From Hsuehochloa calcarea (taxonomy: Eukaryota > Streptophyta > Magnoliopsida > Poales > Poaceae), in contig CM070594.1 of NCBI GenBank assembly GCA_036346395.1, positions 56,777,519 to 56,841,518 on the forward strand: a stretch of DNA of 64,000 nt, read 5' to 3'. The position numbers and the translations under genes are program-made. The notes beneath the pieces are model-generated. The model worked only from the letters and a program-made list of their open reading frames with translations. It searched no databases and had not been told where the DNA came from. Shown here in pieces: positions 44,495-54,868 of this stretch. The number at the start of each line of letters is the position of its first letter. Position 1 is the first letter of the stretch.

Positions 44495-47400
44495 TGTAAC
44501 ATCCCAAATTTCGAGTGTTTTAAAATCTTTAAATAATGGTAGCAAGAAAATTCACCATTTGGATTTATTGAATATTAATTTAAAAAGCTTAATATGGACT
44601 TTAAGGACAAAGTGATTTAATGAGCTTAATCCCAACATCAACAATTGTCAAAACTATTTTATTTAGATTCTATATGCTTGGATATATTTTATAGAATTTT
44701 CTGAATTTTTCCAAAGTCATTTGCTATTTTCTAATTGCTATTTGCATTTTCTCGATTTATTTAAAAGAAAATCTATTTGTTTTCCTAACAAAGAATCGGG
44801 CCGAAACCCAGCCACTATTCCAATCCGCCCAACTCTGCAGCCTCATTCCCGCTTTGCGCCCTTTGATCACCTGTCTGTCCCCTCACGTAATACGCGACGC
44901 TTTCGCGCTCGCTCTCACGCTGCTCTCACCGCAGATCTCCATCGTCCGGCTGCCGCCGCCACGCGCACTTCGCCGCCCGCGATAGATGGGACCGCCGCGC
45001 TGCCGCTTTCGTCTCAACTCCTCGCGCTCGCCGCCTTTCGCGCGCTGGGCCACGCTGCTTCGCTCGGGACTCGCGCCTCTGGCTATAAAAGCCCCGAGTC
45101 CACCTAGCAGCTCGCCTCTCTCCTCCAACCCCGAAGTCGCCGCCTTCGCCCGCTCTGGCGCGGCATTGCCTGCAAGATCGCCGCCGCCGCAACCTCGCTA
45201 CCACCGCTTTCCGCCGCTCTCAGCTCCGCTGGCCGCGTAACCACCGCCTCCAGTGCGCACTAGCACGGGCTTCTCGCTACCGCCGCCGCCCGGCGCCGCG
45301 CCTTCGCCGCTGCCGCGCCGTCCGACAACGCGAGCTCGCCGCCGCCTTTTCATCGCTGCCGGAGTTCGTGCCACCGCGCTTCGCCACCTCTAGTAGCATC
45401 GCCTTCCTCTTGGCGATTCGCTTTGGTGCCGCCACGACCACATTGCGCTGTCGCCGCCGCCAAGAAGCCTCCTACCGCGGCCTCCTCTCTGCTTCTTCTA
45501 CCGACGTGGCAACAGGCCAAGAACCACGGCCGCCAAGCCACTGAGGTGGCGCATGCAGTTCACGCAGCCACCATTGGCGCGGGCATGGCACCATCACACT
45601 AATTACCTCGCCTCTGGTGGATTTGGTCCACTGTGAGTGCTGAGAGGTCGACAGTGGGTCCCACTGCGCGCTTTTATTTTAAATTTAATTTTTTCCAGAA
45701 TTCTTACTGACGCAAGCATTGCGCATAATCCGATTTTCCTTTATAAAAATAATTCGGGAAATTCAAGAAAATCCAAATTAGGTTTAAATTGATTTTCCAA
45801 TCTTCCAAAGCACATATCTTTTGCATCCGAAGTCCAATTGAGCCCATTCAAATTTGTAAATTCATATAAAATTAAGATCTATTTAATGGTGAATTTTATT
45901 TAATTTTTGGAGTTTGTTTGGCCTCTGTTATTTATTTGTTTTGTTTCTTTTATCTCGCTTACATGAGTAGACATCGATACTGAAATTTTTGCGTAAGAAG
46001 GAGCACCTCAAGACCAAGACCAATATCTAGATCTATTCCAAGGCAAGTTATACCTTTGATCATTTTGAACCCGCTTTCAAATACTTTGTTTCAATGTATT
46101 GCATTCTATTTCAATTATTTATTTAAATGCTTTTGGGATAGATATTAATCCAATTTGTTATATCCACCTTGTCTATTATATGCCATGATCTTTTGTCACC
46201 CTAGGTTGGTTAATTATTAGTTGGTATTATCGTAGCACCAACGGGGTTGGTTAGATACGATTAGATCGCTTAGCCATGCCACGAGTCATCATTTCATGAG
46301 AGTTGCAATTATAAACTTGACTAAGTGATTATGGAACGTGTGATGAAACCGTGTGCTGTCTGTGTTGTTACTCGTTGATGGCATGTGTTGCATTTAATCA
46401 ACGGTGGAAAAGATTTAGACCGAGGCAAGTGGTGGATTCTGTGAATGGTGGAGCTGTGCTTATTAAACTTTGTGATTTGGGTTAAACCGAAGTCTTGCCT
46501 TGGTCAATTAAGGACTTAACTTTGTGCGTTATTGAACTGGCCTTACCTGCACGACCACATGCCTAGTATGGTGGGCTGACTTAGTAAGTTATGGAGTCTT
46601 GACTTTGACAACTCAGTTGTATTTAAGCCGTGGTGATGGGTCGAGGTGTGATATGTCACATCGCGGACTTCGTCACGCATCCTCGCCCAATGGTGTGTGT
46701 TGTTCCAAGGGTCGTGTGTACAAATTGACGGCAGAAGCACACCAGAGTGTCATTGTTTGAGATGAAGTTTCTGAAAGGTTTTGTTATGGTCGATGATCGC
46801 TAACGATTGTATCGTGTGGGTAAAGTGTACGAACTCGCAGAGTGTTAAATCAATCTATTCGAATAGTCGCGCCTCTGTTATGGACATGCTCGAATTTCAC
46901 ACGAGGTAGATTTTTATAAAACAATTGGGAAGGGTCACCGTGTGAGCTAACTTGTTCACCGTGTGAAAGAACTTGATTAGACTATGTGTACTTTGTGAAA
47001 TCAATTGTTAACTTATTATTGTCTATTTGTTTTGAATTATGCTTTCAATCTATTATTTGTATTCAATTGCAAATGTTATTTCTCGCAAAACAACCACGTA
47101 AGTCATTCCTTTGGAATAAGCCATCATCTATAAATTGCATTCTGTGGTATGACTTGTGAGTACAAAGTGTGTACTCACTCTTGCTAATCAAATCAAATAT
47201 GGAAGAGTCGTGCTCGATTTTGAAGAAGAGTTCTACGAAGGTTGAGCGTTAGGGTCTTGATCCCACGGCTGTTCGTGGTAAATTGATGGGAGCCACCGGA
47301 GTTTATTTCGCTCGTCACTGCATTTATTTCTTTATTGTCACCTTGCATGGCTTAATAAATGTAAAACTCGACCGTAAGGTCCCAAGAGTTATTTGTTATT

Positions 47401-47537
47401 TAAAGGTACTCGTTTATTCTTATATTCGTTGTGTGGATGTGATATTTCATCAATGTTGACACTGTGGTGCACTAGCGTGATCCTCGACTAGTGCGTAATA
47501 CACAGAGGGTCCAGATTTGCATATTTGGGTCCCGACA
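44495..47537 (+). repeat. Gypsy Tekay LTR used by two internal regions
   Basis: It starts TGTAACATCCCAAATTTCGA after a polypurine tract and ends TTGGGTCCCGACA before a primer-binding site. It therefore has a pol region on its left and a 5' internal region on its right. It is about 3.04 kb and related to the solo LTR at 29187-32597. The first third is a CG-rich leader whose ORFs are composition effects. Confidence 0.88.
45084..45090 (+). promoter_or_regulatory. TATA box of the gypsy LTR
   Basis: TATAAAA in GGCTATAAAAGCCCC lies about 590 bp into the LTR. Confidence 0.6.
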
Positions 47538-47541
47538 GAGG

Positions 47542-47552
47542 TGGTATCGAGC
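47542..47552 (+). other. Primer-binding site of a second gypsy internal region
   Basis: TGGTATCGAGC lies four bases after the LTR end. It equals the methionine-tRNA site with one A missing, the same loss seen at 38980. Confidence 0.8.
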
Positions 47553-47751
47553 GTGTGTTGATCAGTAGGTCTTGACCCTAGTTAGATTGGCCGTCTTAGT
47601 GAGTCCAAAACTAATTTTTAAAGCAAAATTAACTTACAAGATTAATTGAACTCCTTAACTCATCTCATGTCTCTCTTGACTCAACTATTGCCGAATTCTT
47701 TCTCTCCCCGCTGCTTTAAAGTTGTTTTCATATCCTTGTCCATCTTGACAG

Positions 47752-48487
47752 ATGCCTCGTCTTCGAGTTATGGAGAGCGTAAGGGAGGACTTGCCACGAG
47801 CTTTGGAAGTTGCTACAAGTACTTGGAGGGTCTGATCGTCCATTGTACCGCGGGCGTTGCTTGATTGTGAACTACCGAGATCGTGGAGTGATCTCGCCAT
47901 TTGACCGCCTACGCCAGAAGAACACTAAGGCAAGCAAACCATCGAACATCTCACCGAATGAGTATTTGGATTGAAGCAATCTAGAGTCTTCGCGCTTTGC
48001 CATCCCGAGGATCCGCAACATCTACCTCGAGCTTCGCGGACACGCTTTTCCGTTATCCCCCCCGCACTTCCGACGTGGATCTTGCCGCACGCTTTCCGCC
48101 TACTAAGGAGAAGACAACGCCACCAGCAGTATCTTGCCCACTCGGCCGTCAGAAGAAGAATCGCTGGAGTTAGCGCGCCGTAGTTGGAGTGTATCTATGA
48201 GACTCTTCGAGAGTCAAGATCGCCATATTATAAGAAACTCTTTATGGACGACACGATCACGAAGAAGACATCAAGAGGAAGACCTGTAAGAAGCCGATGG
48301 ACCTACTGAACCTGTAAGAGCAAGCAGAGGCAAAGAGAGCTGAAGCACCAAACCGCAAGACTCGCACTAGGGACACCGCTCCTATTGCACCATCCCCTGG
48401 ACATCGTGATCGGCTTGTAAGGATGCCACCACTTTCGTGTCTACAAGAAAGCGGAGCACCGTCAAGGTCATGGAGGCTATTTAATCG
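47752..48487 (+). pseudogene. ORF0-like region ahead of gag, broken
   Basis: It starts MPRLRVMESVREDLPRALEV and continues across frames through RRRQRHQQYLAHSAVRRR and an Arg/Glu/Lys-rich tail to a stop near 48484. It fills the same slot between primer-binding site and gag as 3868-4509. I cannot assign a function. Several single-base breaks are present. Confidence 0.5.
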
Positions 48488-48915
48488 AGTAGTCCGATTA
48501 AGTTGTTTCGTGCTTAGCCGTGATTAAGTCTTGAGTCGCCTCTTAGGCGGTAGTTTGATGTGCTTAGGTTCGCCCTTATTTTTGTGTGCAAGTATGAGCC
48601 GCAAAGGCCCTTAGGCATTTGTTGCAAGCCATACTATTATCTTAATCAATATAAGAGTTTCAGCTTGAGCTTTAAAATATGTTGTTGGGTTTTACCTACC
48701 CCGATTAGTTCTACACCTTATCTCGTGCTTGCTACCTTATCTAACCTCGAGATTCACCGGATGGTTCACTGGCCAAGTCACGCAAGTGGTTCCGACACTG
48801 ATCGAAGGACAGAATGCACTTCGAGAAGGGCTTCCACCACAAGCACCTTCAATATCCAGATTTTATTCATGATGTACTGCACTCTAAATTGTACACCATG
48901 ATGAATCGATAAGCT

Positions 48916-49454
48916 ATGAATAACCAGCAACAACAATCAAGATCACAATGGAACCCGATTGCTCATGGTCATAATGGATCATCAAGTTGGCGTTTATGAG
49001 GACCGATCCACCAACCTTTGGACATATCTCACCGATGAAGGCGATGATTGGCTTCGTGTTATTGAGAAGAAAGCTAGCGGTCACTCAATGCAGCGATCAT
49101 GAGAAAAGTTGTGTGCGCCTCTCACCGGATGGAAGCATTGTGGCGAATGGTGGGAAAACTTTTGTCGGACGCATGGGCATATAAGACATTACTTGGGAAG
49201 AGTTCTATTGCTTTGCCCGTCATGTACGGAAGGAATCATGGATCTAAAGAGGATGAATTAGTGCTCTCAAGCAGGAGGAATGTCGGTGATCGACTACCTC
49301 AACAAATTCTCTCAACACTTGATCTTTGCTGGAAGATGTAAGCCAGCGACAAGGCTCGTCGAGTCATTTACGAAAAGTTGAACAACGGACTTCAAGTCAA
49401 CGATGCGCCCACCTTTCACGATTTTCAAGAGTTAATCAACAAGGCTTTGATTCT
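48916..49454 (+). pseudogene. gag: Gypsy gag, N-terminal part, cut by the assembly gap
   Basis: It starts MNNQQQQSRSQWNPIAHGHN. The core follows across frames: DWLRVIEKKAS at about 49050, WWENF-like at 49155, then 'GGMSVIDYLNKFSQHLIFAG' (about 49275) and 'LNNGLQVN' to 'FQELINKALI' at 49440. This is the same gag type as in the first element. The sequence stops at the run of Ns, so the rest of this element is missing. Confidence 0.82.
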
Positions 49455-49554
49455 NNNNNNNNNNNNNNNNNNNNNNNNNNNNNNNNNNNNNNNNNNNNNN
49501 NNNNNNNNNNNNNNNNNNNNNNNNNNNNNNNNNNNNNNNNNNNNNNNNNNNNNN
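49455..49554. other. Assembly gap, exactly 100 N
   Basis: A round 100-base N run is the usual marker for a scaffold join of unknown size. The sequence on the left is gypsy gag and on the right a CACTA end, so the two sides need not be neighbours at this distance. Confidence 0.98.
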
Positions 49555-49803
49555 AGCACGACGTTCTATTCATCACGAACCGCTCATGAAAATAGACTAT
49601 CATAGACGGTTCTATTCACGAACGTCAGGATGTCGCTATCACTGACGGCTCGTGAATAGAACCGCTCTATGATAGCCTTTTCACAAGCGGTTCAAAAACC
49701 GTCGTGATGACCTCGTGTCATCACAGACACAAAATTCGACGGTTCAAAACGAATGCTGTGATGATGGTTTAGAACCGTCGTAATGAGCTTTTGTGTAGTA
49801 GTG
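49555..49803. mobile_element. Right end of a second CACTA element
   Basis: It ends TTTTGTGTAGTAGTG, the inverse of CACTACTACACAAAA. Before it are subterminal repeats around GAACCG / CGGTTC, with a long inverse pair (about 49587-49622 and 49640-49680). The left part of the element is lost in the gap. Its repeats differ from those of the complete element at 14929, so it is another family. The next bases, ATG, would be the target duplication. Confidence 0.8.
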
Positions 49804-49806
49804 ATG

Positions 49807-52345
49807 TTGTTCGAATCAACCTATCCTTCAGTTCAGGATCATCGAGCAATGTCCCTGATGCAAGATAAGTGGTCAATAGTTTTATCCACTCTACATCTTG
49901 CTCAATGACCCCGACCTCTGAGGTGGTCGAACCCATTTCTATTGAAGGTTTTGTAAGGTATTTGAGAAAACACGTGTTGAAACAAGCATTCGTGAGGAAC
50001 CCAATTTGATAAGCGGTATGCTAAGGAGTTTTCCATACGCAATATCGTTGGACTTGAAGTCCTTGAAGTGTTTTCAACTTCCTCACTTCACCTAGGTATT
50101 GAGTTATCTCATCCGGAACAAATGTATTCCTTTGATACGGTTTACAACTAATTGTGAATCTCCCTTCGCTAAAAGCCAACGGATTCTGAGGGATTTGGCT
50201 ACTCGAAGCCCAGCTAGAAGTCCTTCATACTCTGCCATGTTGTTAGTGGCAGGGAACAGAAACTGTATGACATACTAAAGTTGATTAGCTTGTAGTGTTA
50301 TTAACAAAATCCCAGCCCCCGAGCCTTTAAGCTCGCGGGAGCCATCAAAATACAATGTCCAATGATCGTCTGGCCCTGGACTTTCTTAAGGTTGATCCTC
50401 GGTATTCGTGCATTCAGCCACAAAGTCAGCCAGGACTTGGCTTTTTATGGCTGTCCGGGCAGTAAAATGAAGATCAAACTCCCCAAGTTCTACCGTCCAT
50501 TTCGCTATGCGGCCCGTTACTTCTTGGTTATGAAGTATATTTCCAAGAGGAAAAGATGAAGGCACTGTGATTTTATGAGATTGAAAATAATATCTCAGTT
50601 TTCTGTAAGTCATCAGAAGGGCGTAAACTAGTTTTTGGACCTTAGGATATCTTTCCTTCGATCCGTGTAAGACCTCACTTACATAGTAGATGGGTTGTTG
50701 AGACTCTTCCCTTTCCACGATAAGTACTGCACTGACCACATTTGGCGTTGCTGCCAAGTAAATTAGTAAAGGTTCCTCCTCTAAAGGAGAAACCAATACT
50801 GGAGGATTTGAAAGATAAGTCTTTAAATCTTTGAAGGCTTTGTCAACTTCTTGACCATTGTAACTTTTAATACTCTTGCGGTCACCTTAAAGAAAGGTAA
50901 ACCATGTTCTCCTAATCGAGAAATAAAATGACTAAGAGCGTCATTCGACCAGTTAAGGCTTAGACCTCCTTGACAGTAGAAGGTGGCCATAGTTGTTCAA
51001 TGGCTCGAATTTCTCGGGATTAACTTCAATCCCACGAGAACAAACAAGAAAACCAAGCAACTTGCCAGAATTAACCTAAAAGTACACTTTTCGGGATTAA
51101 GCTTTATTCCATATTTATTTACATTTTCAAAGGTCTCGAGATCCTTCAAATGGTCATATTTGGTACTACTTTTCTACGAGATCATCTACATAGGCCTCTA
51201 AATTACGCCCGGTGGATGATGAAGGTTTTCGCATCAAATCTTTGATCGTGGCTCCAGTGTTCTTTAGCCCAAACGACATCTTGACATAGCAATAGACCGC
51301 GAAAGGTGTGATAAAGGAGGTCTTTTCTTCATCTTCTTTCGCCATGCTGATCTGATGGTATCCGGAATAAGCATCAACAAAACTCATCAGTTCGCAACCC
51401 GCGGTAGAATCAACTAATTGATCAATGCCGGGCAAAAGGAAGTCATCCTTTGGGCAAGTAATATTTAAACTAGTAAAATCACGCACATGCACCACTTACC
51501 GTTAGATTTCTTGCAGGATCGGATTCGCAAGCCATTCGAGGTGATCAACCTCCGAATGAAGTCGACTTCAAGGAGCTTCTTGAGCTCGCTCGGATGGCTT
51601 CTTGACGATCGAGGCAAAACGTCTCGATCTTTGTTTGATTGGTTTTCTCGGCTGAATGGCTAGCCTGTGCTCAATCATCTCCCTTTGGACTATGGGTATA
51701 TCAAAAGGCTTCCACGCAAAGACATCCGAGTTGGTTCGGAGGAAGGTGAGGAGCTCGTCTTCCTATTTCTCACTTAATCCCTCGCCAATCCAGACCGTCT
51801 TGAATTAGTCATCGGGGCTAACTGGTATTATCGTTACCTCCTCATTGGGATGAGGAGTAGCCTTGTTTTTTGCAGTCTTCCCTGTTTTATCTTCCAAAGT
51901 AAGATCTTTAAGAGGTACGATCGACAAGTTCCAACGACTTATGATCACATGAAAGCGATGGTGATCACCTTGCACCACAATCACGCCTTTTGGCCCAGGA
52001 ATCTTGATCTTCTGGTAGACGTTGTGTGTAGCTGACATGAACTTTGTTAGATATGGTCTTTCCAAAATAGCATTATAGGCAGACTCAAAATCAACCACTT
52101 CGAAAGTGATTAACTCGGTTCAAAAATTTGTAGTCGTACCAAAGGTTACTGGTAAAATTACTTGCCCTATTGGTGTAACTGACATACCTAGCACTATCCC
52201 ATAGAAGGGACTTGTCATTGGTTTAATCTTACAACAAGAAATTTGCATCTCATCTAAAGTATTAATAAATAACAGGTCTAAAGAACTACTACTATCTATT
52301 AATATTCTCCCTACTCTGCAATTACTTCTGGTAGGGGAAACTACT
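49807..52345 (-). pseudogene. pol: Tat-lineage gypsy pol segment, copy A: protease, RT, two RNase H regions
   Basis: Read from high to low coordinates: the protease with a degenerate active site (ILIDSSSSLDLLF near 52300) and VDFESAYNAILERPYLTKFM (52098-52030); reverse transcriptase with FTSLNITCPKDDFLLPGIDQ, SFVDAYSGYHQIS and YVDD (51495-51170); RNase H (50796-50390: PIYYVSEVLHGSKERYPKVQ and AKWTVELGEFDLHF); then a second, archaeal-type RNase H (about 50390-50170: LYFDGSRELKGSGAG, then NMAEYEGLLAGLR). The added RNase H is the hallmark of the Tat lineage (Retand, RIRE2-like). Gag is absent on the upstream side, where copia sequence abuts, and the CACTA end truncates the integrase side. Confidence 0.88.
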
Positions 52346-53060
52346 AAGCTTACAACCTTGATAATTTAGAGAAGGTCACGCATTACGACCCTAAAAGACC
52401 ACGATGAAGTAAAGAAGATAGATGTGACCCGCAAAGATATCGAACAATGATGCCACCGAGCAAAAGACACAATGGAGGATGCAGCAGGTGGCGGTGGTGG
52501 AGGCGACAAGACGCTAGAGGCGGAATGAATATGAAGTCAATCAAGCTCCCGAGACGCCGTGAGTCACGGCGGTGAGAGCCAGACCAACCATAGTCTCGTA
52601 CGCGATTCGAACACAATAAGAATCAGAATCGAGAATAACACGGTAACCATGATCAGTGAGCTGACTGGCAAATATGAGCTGCATGGTTAGTTTGAGAACA
52701 TGAGAAACAACAGGAATATGAAAAGAGGAATTCAACCTACGACGTAAAGAGAGGTACCATTTGTTGTCCGAAAAAGGATAGGAGCAACTAAAGGACGAAT
52801 GGAAGTGAGACTGTAGAATTAGATGTCATATGAAAGGAAGCACAAGAGTCAAGAATCCAAGATGATATACCCGAGGAAGAAGTATAAGGTGGTCTCTCAC
52901 TAGAAGACTATGCAGCATAAACAACAGAACCAGACGATGCAAGAGCAGCCATGCGACGCAGTAATGTGAGAAACTCCTGAGAATCAGAAGCACCAGAGCT
53001 CCTCTGAGAGGAGGAACCACCATTCCCTGTGGAGGACGGTGAAGGATCTAGACCCGCCAT
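52346..53060 (-). pseudogene. Copia gag C-terminus, protease and pre-integrase fragment, copy A
   Basis: It begins near 53060 (MAGLDPSPSSTGNGGSSSQR, in frame with the gag of 60553-61499). The protease has SWILDSCASFHM (about 52860), where the catalytic DSGAS reads DSCAS (GGT to TGT-type change). Then VSHVLKLTMQLIFASQLTDH (about 52700) and the pre-integrase region RYLCGSHLSSLLHRGLLG with QGCKL (52440-52350). This is a Ty1/copia order (protease before integrase). It is joined to Tat gypsy protease at about 52346 and cut at the N-side by the LTR. Confidence 0.82.
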
Positions 53061-53075
53061 TATGAGTTAATGGAG

Positions 53076-54848
53076 TGTTTTGGTGATTAATGATAAATCT
53101 ATTTGTGAGACTAACATTTCTATTGTTATATTAGTGTGTAGTCTCATTTGGATATAAAGGTGAAATTCAACGAGTATGCATTCGACATCATATTTCTTAT
53201 ATATTGTTGCATTCCTCGGATCCAAAATATAGGTTGAACTCAACCATAAGTTTAACTTGAACATGTGCATATGTTCCTTTTTACACATTTGTGTATGCAC
53301 ACATTTTAAGGGAGTTCACTCTATGTTTTCTAGTTTCATTAGTATTGATTCATATTTCGTTCTCCACATATATTTGGGATCTCTACTTTGAAATATATCC
53401 TTTTGAGTATATAAAACTTGTGTAGTTCTTGTATACTCATGTTGTGAGTATATAAAACTTGTGTAGTTCTTATATGCTCATGTTGTGTTACATTCAATTA
53501 TCTATATTCAATTTATTTACAATTGAAGTGGTTATCATCAATTACCAAAGATGGAAAGATTGAAGTATCTTGTCCTACCATTATGAGTTAATGGTATAGT
53601 ATGATAATTAATGATAATCATATTGTGGAACTAACATTTTTCATGAGTTGGATAAACAGCTTATGTTCCAGGGTGATGAAGACTTGAGATGATCATGAGT
53701 TGATCATCAAGTCAAGTGAAGAAAACCATCATGTGTTGACAGAGGTCTAGAGAAGGATGCATCATGTGTTGATGCATATCAAGACTCGGAGTGAAGAAAA
53801 TTATCATGTGTTGATGATATTCAAGACAATATCTCGAAGCAAAAGATATCATCATGTGTTGATGATTATCAAGTCAAGGACCCGGACTTGAAGTGATGAT
53901 ATGCGTCATCAAGCTTTAAGAAGTTGCAAGGTAAATGTATGACTAGTTAGGGCTAAGGATGTGTTCCTAGTATTTTACCGGTCTTGGTGTTTGGTTGGAA
54001 GACCGGATTGATAGTATAGGTTGTCGTACTATTAAGAGGGGTCTTGACTAGTAGCATGAGTTAGTCATGTGTTGATAGCTCATTGTGCTTGCTCTAGCTC
54101 ATCTATGCATGATGCTATTATTTGCGAATGTGTTTTGCAAATAGCCGATGCTCATGTATGATTCTTGTAGCATGTGACTTTAGTTTGTAAATGTATTTTA
54201 CAAATGGTTTTAGTCCATGTATCTTATTCCTTGTGGTGTTGATTCTAAAAGTTGGCAAATATATTTTGTAACTTGTTGAGAATCTCGCCTATAACCCTTG
54301 ATTGAATTGCACTCAAATTGGTAAATGTGTTTTGCAAATTGAGTTAAGCAAAGTGCAAAGGCTCTCGTGGTCCGTGGTCGACCACTAGTGTCGACCGGTC
54401 TAATCGATGGTATATCGGTCGGACCGCCATGTGTTGGGCGTCGGACCGATTGCTTCTTGAGCCGATTCTCTGTGCGGTTGTACCGCCGTTAAAGAAACGG
54501 TACTACCGGAGACCGAAAGTACCACAATGTTTAGCGGTATGTTTTTTTTCTAGAGAAGGCACTTTTTGGAATGCCGTTTCATTTCGTGATGCGGATCGCC
54601 TCCCTTTGGCGGTCGGACGGATGAAGCGATCGGACCGACCATTAGTTGGCGGTCCAACCGCAGTGAGTCTAGCGGTAGTTTTATAGCCGTTGGCTCTTCA
54701 GGCGTCTCGACCGCCATTAGTTGGCGGTACGACAGCTCTCGATTCAATGGAATCTTTCCTCCACGGCTAGTTTTTTGTGTGGGTATATATATCCACCTTG
54801 GCCGGTTCGAAGAAGAGTGGTTGCGTTGTTCTTGGTACCCATATTCAT
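53076..54848 (+). repeat. Copia-type LTR, copy A, 3' end lost at the duplication junction
   Basis: It starts TGTTTTGGTGATTAATGATA, as in copy B, and carries the GGTCGGACCG / GGCGGTCCAACCG motifs (54410-54720). It ends in mid-LTR at CATATTCAT where copy B begins. A 17-bp string just outside its start (53057-53073) recurs inside it at 53578-53594. Confidence 0.8.
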
Positions 54849-54865
54849 GAGCTTTTGTAGTAGTG
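54849..54865. mobile_element. Truncated 17-bp CACTA terminus at the duplication junction
   Basis: GAGCTTTTGTAGTAGTG equals the last bases of the CACTA end at 49785-49803 apart from a missing GT. It is followed by the same ATGTTGTTCGAATC. It shows that the duplication breakpoint lies inside the CACTA terminal repeat. Confidence 0.88.
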
Positions 54866-54868
54866 ATG

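Larger units (their letters stand above)
49785..54848. repeat. Tandem duplication, copy A (5.06 kb)
   Basis: It aligns end to end with copy B at 54849-59854. It contains the last 19 bases of a CACTA element, a minus-strand Tat gypsy pol segment, a minus-strand copia gag/protease fragment and the first 1.77 kb of a copia-type LTR. At the junction the LTR string ...CATATTCAT runs straight into GAGCTTTTG of the CACTA end. Confidence 0.93.

Noticed and set aside
49326..49605. ORFs running through the N gap
   Set aside because: They are bridged by undefined bases; only the gag part left of the gap is real sequence.
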